Source: Castellaniella sp. (GTDB lineage Bacteria; Pseudomonadota; Gammaproteobacteria; Burkholderiales; Burkholderiaceae_B). Taken from it: a DNA stretch of 64,000 nt. The position numbers and the translations under genes were made by a program. Shown here one piece after another: positions 1 to 7,624 of the stretch (its first letter is position 1; every line of letters begins with the position of its first letter). The notes under the pieces were generated by a model. That model was not told where the DNA came from. It saw only the letters and a list, made by a program, of their open reading frames with translations, and searched no databases. The stretch covers positions 248,001 through 312,000 of the forward strand of contig NZ_JAUCCU010000002.1 in NCBI RefSeq assembly GCF_034675845.1, read 5' to 3'.

Positions 1-386
1 CTATTTGCCAGAGCAGCCAGATTACGCGCCGCGTGTCTGCACCGCATCTGAATCTCAGCCACCTGCGCCAGTCGCCGACACGCGATGCGCCTCAAGAGTC
101 CGCCACACCTGCCGTCCCTAAAGGCCAGACTGCGGTGGCTGCTCCCTCCAGTCATCAATTGGCCAAACTGCAGGCCGAGGTCTTGCGCCAGGTACGCAAT
201 ATTGTGCGTCAGACCGAAGATGTCGGCAGCCGCTTTGCCGACGAAGCCCGCCGTATGCACGAAGGCGAAACCAAAGAACGCCCCATCCGGGGGACCGCGT
301 CTATCGAGGAGTGCCGCGAGTTGGCGGAAGATGGTATTTCCATCATGCCGATTCCCGATATTTTGGACGACGACCGCCTGCAGTAG
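1..386 (+). CDS. DUF1178 family protein, 3' part (5' end outside window)
   Basis: The frame is open to the left edge and reads ICQSSQITRRVSAPHLNL before any plausible start, so the gene begins outside the window; a GTG at 33 is available but lies inside the conserved part. DUF1178 proteins are small (about 150 residues), with two CxxC-type zinc-ribbon knuckles near the N-terminus followed by an SAPxLNL segment. Here the last knuckle Cys and SAPHLNL are visible. The C-terminal family signature TEDVGSRFADEARRMHEGE, then RPIRGTAS and a GISIMPIPD-like end, is also present. Function is unknown in the family; a regulatory or metal-binding role is only inferred. The gene converges on efp across a shared terminator. 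Confidence 0.85.
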   Translation, partial: ICQSSQITRRVSAPHLNLSHLRQSPTRDAPQESATPAVPKGQTAVAAPSSHQLAKLQAEVLRQVRNIVRQTEDVGSRFADEARRMHEGETKERPIRGTASIEECRELAEDGISIMPIPDILDDDRLQ

Positions 387-394
387 GCCTGGGC

Positions 395-438
395 ACTACA
401 ACAAAAAACCGGCATACAGGCCGGTTTTTTGTTGTAGT
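395..438. terminator. Bidirectional intrinsic terminator between DUF1178 gene and efp
   Basis: Two perfectly complementary 18-base arms (395-412 and 421-438) enclose a short loop. The arms contain an A6 tract on the left and a T6 tract on the right, so a GC-rich CCGG stem top is followed by U residues in both directions. It lies between two convergent genes and can end both transcripts. Confidence 0.9.
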
Positions 439-457
439 GACGAAAGGCCACAGAGGC

Positions 458-1015
458 TTACATCACCCGGCTGCGGTATTCGTTGGTGCGCGTGTCGATT
501 TCGATCTTGTCGCCGATATTGCAGAACAGCGGCACGGCGAGTTCGTAGCCGGTGTTGATCTTGGCGGGCTTGAGGACCTTGCCGGAGGTATCGCCCTTGA
601 CGGCGGGCTCGGTGTAGGTGATTTCACGCACGATGATGGTGGGCAGTTCCACGGAAATCGCACGGCCGTCGTAGAAGACGACTTGCACAGTCATGCCTTC
701 TTCGAGGTAGTTCAGCGCGTCGCCCATGCTGTCGGCTTCGACTTCGTGCTGGTTGTATTCCTCGTCCATGAAGGCATACATCGGGTCGGCGAAATAGGAA
801 TAGGTGCATTCCTTGTTTTCGAGCATGACTTGCTCGAGCTTTTCGTCGGCCTTGTAGACGGATTCACTGGCGGAACCGGTCAGCAGATTTTTGAATTTGA
901 GCTTGACGACGGCGGAATTACGGCCAGATTTGTTGTATTCGGTCTTTTGAACGACCAAGGGGTCATTATTGACCATCACGACATTGCCAACGCGCAGTTC
1001 TTGGGCGGTTTTCAT
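458..1015 (-). CDS. efp: Elongation factor P (arginine-32 type)
   Basis: 185-residue elongation factor P, which relieves ribosome stalling at polyproline stretches. The start was set at MKTAQELRVGN (ATG complement at 1013-1015); the frame continues further upstream but into the end of earP, and the family begins here. The tip loop reads YNKSGRNSA with Arg at position 32, the residue rhamnosylated in the EarP-dependent class, rather than the Lys modified by EpmA/B in enteric bacteria. The three beta-barrel domains are complete, ending in IDTRTNEYRSRVM. earP lies 86 bp upstream on the same strand, which supports the assignment of the modification type. No EpmA/EpmB homologue is seen in the window. 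Confidence 0.97.
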   Translation of the reverse strand: MKTAQELRVGNVVMVNNDPLVVQKTEYNKSGRNSAVVKLKFKNLLTGSASESVYKADEKLEQVMLENKECTYSYFADPMYAFMDEEYNQHEVEADSMGDALNYLEEGMTVQVVFYDGRAISVELPTIIVREITYTEPAVKGDTSGKVLKPAKINTGYELAVPLFCNIGDKIEIDTRTNEYRSRVM

Positions 1016-1101
1016 GGTGTTAGGACTCCGGGGGATTGACATGCCCCGAGCAGACAAACACGCATATCGAGGCAACAGCAGAAAAAAGTTAACTGCACAT
1101 T

Positions 1102-2202
1102 CTACCCTGTTTGACTGTGCTTCTGGCAAAACGCCACCAGACCGTGCGCTAAATCTTGTTGTTCAGCCAGTGCCTGGCTCCAGTCATGGCTGCGGTTTTG
1201 CCAGGATTTCCAGGCTGCTGGCGAGAGGGCATCGGTCATGGCCTGGGCCAGGGCAGCAGCATCGGCTTGATTCCAGGCTTGGTTCAGGGCGTGGGCAGCA
1301 GTGGGCCATTGGGCGCGATCCAACCAGGCCTTGAGCTTATCCAAGTGGGCTGACTCGGGCTGGCGGTAGATATGCCACACCAACGGGGCGCCTGCCCAGA
1401 TGGCTCGTACCAAAGAATCCTCGCCGCGCACGATATTCAGGTCGCAGCACCATAGCAGTTCGTCAAAACGGTCCTGGGGTACAAAATCAAATGACTGGAC
1501 GTGGAGCTGGTCCAGGCTGGTCAGCCCAGCCGGTGTTTGGCCAGGCACCAGCAGGTAAGTAGGCTGGCTTTGCCGGGCCAAGGCAGCCGTCAGGCCGGCC
1601 AGCGGGGCATTCGGATAACAGAACAGCAACACCAGACGGGCGTGCCGGGGCCAAGCAGTGGTGTCCAGTCCCGTCAGGGCCTGCAGGCGCTGAAAACGGT
1701 CTAGGGAACTGGATTGCTGGCGTCGGGTGAGCAGGTCTGGCTCGCGCAGCAAACCCCCACTGCCTGAGCTGAATCCTGGGAAGTAAAAGTATTTATTCAG
1801 GCCATTGGCTTGGGGGGATGGCAGGCCATGACAGCCGTCGATCCAGGATTCTGCGCTTAGATATTCCAGGTTGATCCACAGGCATTGCTGGCTCACCATG
1901 GCCGAGACGTAAGCAGGGGGCAGCGTACAGCCAAAGGCCTCGATCACGACGCCTGCGCTTGGCGGCGGCGTGTGTTCGGCCAGCGCCCAGAGGCTGACGG
2001 TGACGCCCGCCCGACCTTGTGTATCGAGGTCGGGATGGACGGCAGGCACCAGCCGTGCCAGCGTGGCTAGATCATCGATCCAGAGCCTGACGGTATGGCC
2101 CATGTCGGCCAGTTGGCGGGCCAGCCGCCAGCAGACGCCTGCGTCGCCGTAGTTGTCGATGACGCGGCAAAACAGATCAAAGGACAGGGTGTTCGGTGGC
2201 AT
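1102..2202 (-). CDS. earP: EF-P arginine rhamnosyltransferase EarP
   Basis: 366-residue member of the DUF2331/EarP family, a GT-B inverting glycosyltransferase that transfers rhamnose from dTDP-beta-L-rhamnose to Arg32 of EF-P in the cytoplasm. Visible signatures are the N-terminal FCRVIDNYGDAGVCWRLARQ with Asp16 and Asp20, and the RGEDSLVRA nucleotide-sugar site with Glu261, Asp262 and Ser263. These match the catalytic Asp and the conserved RGEDS motif known in the family. Length is normal. It sits directly upstream of efp, whose substrate residue Arg32 is present, so the pair is self-consistent. The dTDP-rhamnose biosynthesis genes (rml) are not in the window and must be elsewhere. Confidence 0.96.
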   Translation of the reverse strand: MPPNTLSFDLFCRVIDNYGDAGVCWRLARQLADMGHTVRLWIDDLATLARLVPAVHPDLDTQGRAGVTVSLWALAEHTPPPSAGVVIEAFGCTLPPAYVSAMVSQQCLWINLEYLSAESWIDGCHGLPSPQANGLNKYFYFPGFSSGSGGLLREPDLLTRRQQSSSLDRFQRLQALTGLDTTAWPRHARLVLLFCYPNAPLAGLTAALARQSQPTYLLVPGQTPAGLTSLDQLHVQSFDFVPQDRFDELLWCCDLNIVRGEDSLVRAIWAGAPLVWHIYRQPESAHLDKLKAWLDRAQWPTAAHALNQAWNQADAAALAQAMTDALSPAAWKSWQNRSHDWSQALAEQQDLAHGLVAFCQKHSQTG

Positions 2203-2265
2203 GGGGGCACAGGCCTGAATGGCTGTGGGCTGGTTTTGCAGGCCGGGTGGGGTTAGAAAGCGGTA

Positions 2266-3468
2266 TCAATGAAACTGCACGGGCTCGGGGTCGATTTCCT
2301 CGGGGAGTTCCGGGTGTTGCATTTCGCCCAGCATATTGGGGAAAAAGGGCGTGCCGCAGTCTTCGCAGAATTCCAGTGCCTGCAAACCGGGCAGTCGGCG
2401 CACGTCCTGGATGCCTGCCTCGCACAGCAGGGCTGCCAGCGTGTCCCAGGTGTCCACCTGACCATCGGCGCCTTGGTCGGGGGCGGATTCCTCGGGGCTG
2501 AGGGCAGGCCAGACGCAGCCATAAATAACGTCGTTGCTGAGCCGCGTGCAAAAGCCGATGCGGTATTCCTCGATGGCTTGTTCGCCGCAGGCGACGATGG
2601 CGGCACGCAGATCCTGCCCGGGCAGATGGGCGGCGGTCTGCAGCCATGTCACGGCTGCCTTCAGGGTCAGAGGCCGAATCGCCTGGTCTGCCTGGCGGGT
2701 GCTGTTGTAGAAGGCCTCGGGAGGCAGGTATTCCATGAGGCAGCCGGTAAATAGCGGATCAACGATGCGGGTGCAGCCCTCGGCCCACTGCGCCGTCACT
2801 GAGGCCCGGCTGGCGGCATCGTCGGCGGGCAGGGCCTGCCATTGAAACAGTGGCTGTCCCTGAGGAACCACGACCAGGGCCATCAGAAAATAGGCATCGG
2901 CCAGCAGGTCTTCCGGAATTTCGGCCTGGCGAGTGTCGGGTGCCTCGCGGCGGGCCCCCAGGGCATGTTGGGCCAGCGCGGTCACCCAGGTGCGGGTGTC
3001 GCGGAATGACTGGGGAAGCTGGTCAAAGCGCACCAGTTCGGGAATCAGGTAGTGCGTCGCGCCTGGGGCCAATACCGTTGTACTGAGCAGATCGGCCAGT
3101 TGCTGGCGTTGGTCGGTGTTCAGTTGTCCTGTCGGCAACTGGTAGCGTGTCCAGGCCAGGATAGGGGCCGAGATCAGTTGCGCTTCGTAGGTCTGATCCT
3201 GATGGCTGAGGGTAATGGCCTCGGAATGAGCCTCGGCCTGTTCAACCAGGATTTCGTAGGCGGCAGAGCGCTCGTCCAGCAGATAATCCAGCGCGGACTC
3301 GACGGGATGGCCCTGGCGTGAGCTCAGGGCCTTGATGAGGGTCTGACCCAGGATTTGTTGCCACCAGAGTGCTTCCAGTCGGCTGCCACAGGAGGACAGG
3401 GACTCGGCTAGCGAAATCAGGCTCTGGGATGCGCGGGACAAAGAGGATGAACGGGAGCGAGCAGGCAT
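2266..3468 (-). CDS. DUF2863 family protein
   Basis: 400-residue protein matching the DUF2863 family, found mainly in betaproteobacteria, with no assigned function. The recognisable part is the C-terminal EFCEDCGTPFFPNMLGE block followed by HPELPEE, which has a paired-Cys knuckle (CEDC). The middle is rich in Leu/Ala helices, with no signal peptide or membrane segment, so it is probably cytoplasmic. The Ser-rich N-terminus (MPARSRSSSLSRASQS) looks disordered. It is transcribed in the same direction as earP and efp with a 63-bp gap, so the three may be co-transcribed. acnB upstream is separated by an intrinsic terminator. Confidence 0.8.
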   Translation of the reverse strand: MPARSRSSSLSRASQSLISLAESLSSCGSRLEALWWQQILGQTLIKALSSRQGHPVESALDYLLDERSAAYEILVEQAEAHSEAITLSHQDQTYEAQLISAPILAWTRYQLPTGQLNTDQRQQLADLLSTTVLAPGATHYLIPELVRFDQLPQSFRDTRTWVTALAQHALGARREAPDTRQAEIPEDLLADAYFLMALVVVPQGQPLFQWQALPADDAASRASVTAQWAEGCTRIVDPLFTGCLMEYLPPEAFYNSTRQADQAIRPLTLKAAVTWLQTAAHLPGQDLRAAIVACGEQAIEEYRIGFCTRLSNDVIYGCVWPALSPEESAPDQGADGQVDTWDTLAALLCEAGIQDVRRLPGLQALEFCEDCGTPFFPNMLGEMQHPELPEEIDPEPVQFH

Positions 3469-3530
3469 GGAGCACCAGAAATATCAGGGTTTCATTAGTG
3501 TACCGCGACCATCGCGATTGCTTGGGCGAT

Positions 3531-3555
3531 AAAAAGCCCCGGCTCGTCCGGGGCT
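3531..3555 (-). terminator. Intrinsic terminator after acnB
   Basis: On the minus strand an 8-bp stem (AGCCCCGG / CCGGGGCT, arms 3548-3555 and 3535-3542) with a 5-base loop is followed by TTTTT. It lies 38 bp downstream of the acnB stop and upstream of the DUF2863 gene. Confidence 0.85.
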
Positions 3556-3593
3556 GGGTGCGAGAGGCGCCCTGAGGCGCCCAGCGAGGTCAA

Positions 3594-6179
3594 TCAGGCA
3601 TCGACTGTGTTCGCCACGGCGGTGAAGTCCTCGATTTGATCGAAGTTCATGTAGCGGTAGATTTCCTGGCTGTCCTTGGCCAGCAGGCCCATGGCTTCCA
3701 GGTATTCTTCGCGGGTGGGGATGCGCCCCAGGCCCGAGCAGATGGCTGCCATTTCGGCGGAACCCAGGAACACATTGGCGTTTTTACCCAGGCGGTTGGG
3801 GAAGTTCCGGGTGCTGGTGGAGAACACCGTGGCGCCTTCGCGCACCTGGGCCTGGTTGCCCATGCACAGAGAGCATCCCGGCATTTCCATGCGTGCGCCT
3901 GCCGTGCCAAAGGTGCCGTAATGGCCTTCTTTGGTCAGTTCGCTGGCGTCCATCTTGGTGGGGGGGGCCACCCACAGCTTCGAGGGCAGATCGCGTTTGC
4001 CCTTGAGTAACGCGGCGGCGGCGCGGAAGTGGCCGATATTGGTCATGCAGCTACCGATGAAGACCTCGTCGATGGCGGTGCCGGCCACATCGGACAGCGT
4101 CTTGACGTCGTCCGGGTCGTTCGGGCAGGCCACGATGGGTTCGTGGATGTCGGCCAGATCAATGTCGATCACGGCAGCGTATTCGACATTGTCGTCGGGT
4201 TCAACCAGTTGCGGATCGGCCAGCCAGGCTTCCATGTTCTTGATGCGGCGGCTCAGTGTGCGGGCATCCTGGTAGCCATTGGCGATCATCCATTTCAGCA
4301 GCGTGATGTTGCTGTTCAGGTATTCGATGATTGGTTCTTTGTTCAGGCGCACCGTGCAGGCAGCCGCCGAGCGTTCGGCGGAGGCATCGGAGAGTTCGAA
4401 AGCCTGCTCGATCTTCAGGTTGGGCAACCCTTCGATTTCCAGGATGCGACCGGAGAAAATGTTCTTCTTGCCTTTCTTTTCGACCGTCAGCAAACCCTTT
4501 TTGATGGCGTACAGCGGGATGGCGTTGACCAGGTCGCGCAGCGTGACGCCAGGCTGCATTTCACCCTTGAAGCGCACCAGCACGGATTCAGGCATGTCCA
4601 GCGGCATGACGCCGGTGGCGGCGGCAAAGGCCACCAGGCCGGACCCGGCGGGGAAGCTGATGCCGATCGGGAAGCGTGTGTGCGAATCGCCGCCGGTGCC
4701 GACGGTATCAGGCAGCAGCATGCGGTTCAGCCACGAGTGGATGATGCCATCGCCCGGACGCAGGGCCACGCCGCCACGGGTGCTGATGAAGGTGGGCAGT
4801 TCGTGGTGGGTCTTGACGTCTACGGGCTTTGGGTAGGCTGCGGTATGGCAGAAGGACTGCATCACCAGATCGGCTGAAAAGCCCACGCAGGCCAAGTCTT
4901 TCAGTTCGTCGCGGGTCATGGGGCCAGTGGTGTCCTGGCTGCCCACCGAGGTCATGCGCGGTTCGCAGTAAGTACCTGGGCGCACGCCCTGGCCTTCAGG
5001 CAAGCCGCAGGCGCGACCGACCAGTTTTTGTGCCAGTGAATAGCCCTTGCCGGTATCGGCGGGAGATTCGGGCAGGCGGAACAAGGTGGTAGGCGGCAGG
5101 CCCAGCGATGCGCGGGCCTTGGCGGTCAGGCCGCGGCCGATGATCAGCGGAATCCGTCCGCCGGCGCGGACTTCGTCCAGCAGCACGTCGGATTTCAGCT
5201 GGAATTCGGCGATGACCTGGCCATCTTTCAGGGCTTTGCCATCGTAGGGGCGCAGTTCGATCACGTCGCCCATGGCCATGGCGGAGGTGTCGAGTTCGAT
5301 CGGCAGGGCGCCAGAGTCTTCCATGGTGTTGTAGAAGATCGGGGCGATCTTGCCGCCCAGGCATACCCCGCCAAAGCGCTTGTTCGGCACGAAGGGGATG
5401 TCTTCACCCGTATGCCAGATGACGGAGTTGGTGGCGGACTTGCGTGAAGATCCGGTGCCGACTACATCGCCCACATAGGCAACCAGGTGGCCTTTTTTCT
5501 TCAGTTCAGTGATGAGCTGGATCGGCCCGACCTGACCGGGGGCATCCGGCGTAATGCCGTCGCGCGGGTTTTTCAGCATGGCCAGGGCGTGCAGCGGGAT
5601 GTCCGGGCGGCTCCAGGCGTCAGGGGCGGGGGACAGATCGTCCGTGTTGGTTTCGCCGGTGACCTTGAAGACGGTCAGCGTCATGCTTTCGGGGACTTCG
5701 GGGCGGCTGGTGAACCATTCGGCGTCGGCCCAGCTTTGAATCACGGCCTGGGCGTGGGGGTTGCCAGCCTTTGCTTTTTCTTCGATATCGTGAAAAGCGT
5801 CGAACACCAGCAGGGTTTTTTTCAGGGCTTCGGCGGCGACGGATGCCAGGGCCTCATGGTCCAGGAGTTCGATCAGGGCGCTGATATTGAAGCCCCCCAG
5901 CATGGTGCCCAGCAGTTCGGTGGCATGCGTGGGGCTGATCAGGGCACAGGTTTCGCTGCCCAGCGCCACGGCAGCCAGATAAGAGGCCTTTACTTGGGCG
6001 GCGTCATCCACGCCAGCCGGCACACGGTGCGTCAGCAAATCCAGCAGGAATTTTTCTTCGCCTGCGGGCGGGTTTTTCAGCAGTTCGATGAGGTCGGCGG
6101 TTTGTTTTGCCGTCAGAGGAAGCGGTGGCGTGCCAATGGCTTCACGGGCGGCGGCTTCGGTACGATAGGAGTCCAGCAT
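3594..6179 (-). CDS. acnB: Aconitate hydratase B
   Basis: 861-residue bifunctional aconitase B, interconverting citrate and isocitrate in the TCA cycle; AcnB enzymes often also act on 2-methyl-cis-aconitate, which links them to the methylcitrate cycle encoded nearby. The AcnB order (HEAT-like N-terminal domain, swivel, then catalytic [4Fe-4S] domains) fits the length. The cluster ligands are visible as GSCMTNIG (Cys711) and GCSLCMGNQ (Cys769, Cys772). The start MLDSYRTEAAAREA is typical. The gene has its own terminator. Its upstream region carries a palindrome shared with the mdh/gntR interval, suggesting joint control with other TCA genes. Confidence 0.98.
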   Translation of the reverse strand: MLDSYRTEAAAREAIGTPPLPLTAKQTADLIELLKNPPAGEEKFLLDLLTHRVPAGVDDAAQVKASYLAAVALGSETCALISPTHATELLGTMLGGFNISALIELLDHEALASVAAEALKKTLLVFDAFHDIEEKAKAGNPHAQAVIQSWADAEWFTSRPEVPESMTLTVFKVTGETNTDDLSPAPDAWSRPDIPLHALAMLKNPRDGITPDAPGQVGPIQLITELKKKGHLVAYVGDVVGTGSSRKSATNSVIWHTGEDIPFVPNKRFGGVCLGGKIAPIFYNTMEDSGALPIELDTSAMAMGDVIELRPYDGKALKDGQVIAEFQLKSDVLLDEVRAGGRIPLIIGRGLTAKARASLGLPPTTLFRLPESPADTGKGYSLAQKLVGRACGLPEGQGVRPGTYCEPRMTSVGSQDTTGPMTRDELKDLACVGFSADLVMQSFCHTAAYPKPVDVKTHHELPTFISTRGGVALRPGDGIIHSWLNRMLLPDTVGTGGDSHTRFPIGISFPAGSGLVAFAAATGVMPLDMPESVLVRFKGEMQPGVTLRDLVNAIPLYAIKKGLLTVEKKGKKNIFSGRILEIEGLPNLKIEQAFELSDASAERSAAACTVRLNKEPIIEYLNSNITLLKWMIANGYQDARTLSRRIKNMEAWLADPQLVEPDDNVEYAAVIDIDLADIHEPIVACPNDPDDVKTLSDVAGTAIDEVFIGSCMTNIGHFRAAAALLKGKRDLPSKLWVAPPTKMDASELTKEGHYGTFGTAGARMEMPGCSLCMGNQAQVREGATVFSTSTRNFPNRLGKNANVFLGSAEMAAICSGLGRIPTREEYLEAMGLLAKDSQEIYRYMNFDQIEDFTAVANTVDA

Positions 6180-6247
6180 GGAAATGCCCCAGTCAGAAAG
6201 GGTTTGAGAATGCGGGCATTTTAAAGGGGATCGGCAGTTTGAGCAAC

Positions 6248-6270
6248 AGTCTTATATAAGACATAAGACT
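6248..6270. promoter_or_regulatory. Putative GntR-type operator upstream of acnB
   Basis: A perfect 14-bp palindrome GTCTTATATAAGAC (6249-6262) is followed immediately by a further ATAAGACT half-site (6263-6270), 69 bp upstream of the acnB start. The 12-bp core TCTTATATAAGA recurs at 12562-12573 next to the GntR-family gene. AT-rich palindromes of this size are typical GntR operators; binding by the regulator encoded at 12663 is inferred. Confidence 0.6.
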
Positions 6271-6280
6271 TGGATGTGAT

Positions 6281-6302
6281 GGCGGTTCGGGGTTGAACCG
6301 CC
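6281..6302 (-). terminator. Hairpin just after ompW (weak terminator candidate)
   Basis: A perfect 8-bp stem (GGCGGTTC / GAACCGCC) with a 6-base loop lies 12 bp beyond the ompW stop on the minus strand. No U-tract follows, so termination would be weak or Rho-assisted; it could also only protect the 3' end. Confidence 0.4.
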
Positions 6303-6314
6303 CCATCAACGGAC

Positions 6315-6935
6315 TTAGAAGCGGTAGCCGACCCCGACCGTGGCGACCCAGGGATCGACCCGGGCTTTGCCGATGTTGGCACCATTCAGGCGCACTGTGG
6401 ACGAGATGTCGATATAACGCAAGTCTGCGTTGAGAAACCAGCGCTCATTCAGCTTGATGTCCACGCCGGCCTGGGCGGCAACGCCCCAGGAATCACCGAG
6501 GCTCAGGTCGCCCAGCGAGCTCTTGGTGCTGAAGAAAGTGGTGTAGTTCAGGCCGATGCCGACATAGGGCTGGAAGGTTGATTCGGGCAGAAAGTGCCAT
6601 TGCACGCTGAGGGTGGGGGGCAGTTGCTTGGTCGAGCCGATTTCACCGATGCCTTTGGCGTTGATCGTGTGCTTGAATGGCACGGCGGCCAGCAGCTCGA
6701 TCCCGATGTTTTGAGTGGCCATATAGGTCACGCTGAGGCTGGGGCGGGTGCTGCCATCGATGTCGAGCTTGACGGCGCCGTTGGCGACGGTGCCGTTATT
6801 CGATTTTGGTTCGACGTGTGTGACGCCGACCTTGACCAGAATGTCGCCTGCTTCGTGAGCCAGCACGGGGCTGGCGGCAACTGAACAGGCCACCAGAGCG
6901 CAGGCAAGGGTGGTTTGACGAAGATACGATGCCAT
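6315..6935 (-). CDS. ompW: OmpW family outer membrane protein
   Basis: 206 residues with a Sec signal peptide (MASYLRQTTLACALVACSVAASPVLA, cleavage before HEAGD). An eight-stranded OmpW-type beta barrel follows. Family signatures include HEAGDILVKVGVTHVEP after cleavage, the central PPTLSVQWHFLP with FQPYVGIGLNYTTFF, and a C-terminal VGVGYRF ending in the aromatic residue that the BAM machinery recognises. OmpW proteins form narrow hydrophobic channels; the natural substrate here is unknown. An FNR-like box lies 72 bp upstream, in line with the known oxygen control of ompW in other proteobacteria. The gene is monocistronic on present evidence. Confidence 0.93.
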   Translation of the reverse strand: MASYLRQTTLACALVACSVAASPVLAHEAGDILVKVGVTHVEPKSNNGTVANGAVKLDIDGSTRPSLSVTYMATQNIGIELLAAVPFKHTINAKGIGEIGSTKQLPPTLSVQWHFLPESTFQPYVGIGLNYTTFFSTKSSLGDLSLGDSWGVAAQAGVDIKLNERWFLNADLRYIDISSTVRLNGANIGKARVDPWVATVGVGYRF

Positions 6936-7006
6936 GAGAGGGCCTCCATGTTGGCAGTGTGGTTTTATGCAAGGCCCTATTGTGTTCAGAAGCCGGTTAA
7001 AAAGCT

Positions 7007-7020
7007 TTAATCCGGATCAA
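7007..7020 (-). promoter_or_regulatory. FNR/Anr-type box upstream of ompW
   Basis: The minus-strand sequence TTGATCCGGATTAA differs at one position from the FNR consensus TTGAT-N4-ATCAA. It lies 72-85 bp before the ompW start, a spacing at which an activator site is plausible. Regulation by an FNR homologue is inferred. Confidence 0.5.
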
Positions 7021-7083
7021 GTAAATGGCAGTTTATTTAATATGTGAGTGGTTTTTGTGTGCTTGGCTAGGAGCGGTGGAGTA

Positions 7084-7289
7084 GAGCCGGGGTGGTGCTT
7101 CTGTCTTTGGGGGCGCGGTCGGCCAGCGCCGGATGCTGACGAAGGGAGCCGGGGGGCTTTCGTCGGGCGTGTTTGAGGCCGTAGGCCGAGTTCGCCCGAC
7201 GCCCCGGCGGACGAGGCAGATCCGGGGAGTCCGGCCAAAGGCCGGACCGCTGGCTGGCGCCCCCAAAGACAGAAGCACCACCCCGGCTC
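7084..7289. repeat. 206-bp imperfect palindrome with 33-bp perfect arms
   Basis: The arms 7084-7116 and 7257-7289 are perfect inverted copies of each other. A second, nested perfect 9-bp inverted repeat (7161-7169 / 7193-7201) shares almost the same centre, and GGCC-rich pairings fill the rest, so the transcript could fold into one long hairpin. It starts 12 bp after the stop of the acetyltransferase gene that ends the prp run. No reading frame in it looks like a gene. It may be a dispersed palindromic or MITE-like repeat, or a large 3' RNA structure. Confidence 0.75.
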
Positions 7290-7300
7290 AGGGGCGCAGG

Positions 7301-7624
7301 CTATGCATCCGCCAGCAAATCCTGATATTCAGGATGTTTCTGCACATAGGCTGCGACATAAGAACAGACTGCCTGGATTTTCCAACCTTGTGCGCGGGCC
7401 GTGTCCAGCCCGGTGCGCACCAGATCGGCGGCTATTCCGCGTCCGCCTACCGAGGCGGGTACCCCGGTGTGCGTGAATGCGGCAACATTGCCGGACAGCA
7501 CATAATCCAACACGCACAATTGGCCGTCTTCGGTCCATTCGAACCGGGAGGCGGTTGCATGGTGGCGGATGGCGCGGGGCGCAACCCCCGCAGTTGCGCC
7601 GTTGGCAGGTGCCTTAGATGACAT
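7301..7624 (-). CDS. Small GNAT-like N-acetyltransferase (COG2388/YjdJ type)
   Basis: 107-residue single-domain acetyltransferase of the compact COG2388 type. Family features are LCVLDYVLSGN, then FTHTGVPASVGGRGIAADLV, which is the acetyl-CoA loop with the Q/RxxGxG/A-like GGRGIA. The closing CSYVAAYVQKHPEY is typical for these short GNATs. The substrate is not known. Its start overlaps the end of prpD by 11 bp, so it is translated from the same message. That raises, without proving, a role in protein acetylation or CoA-thioester handling linked to propionate metabolism. The long palindrome follows directly. Confidence 0.85.
   Translation of the reverse strand: MSSKAPANGATAGVAPRAIRHHATASRFEWTEDGQLCVLDYVLSGNVAAFTHTGVPASVGGRGIAADLVRTGLDTARAQGWKIQAVCSYVAAYVQKHPEYQDLLADA

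Noticed and set aside
1016..1129. 38-codon N-terminal extension of EF-P
   Set aside because: EF-P proteins begin at MKTAQ and the extension overlaps the earP 3' end.
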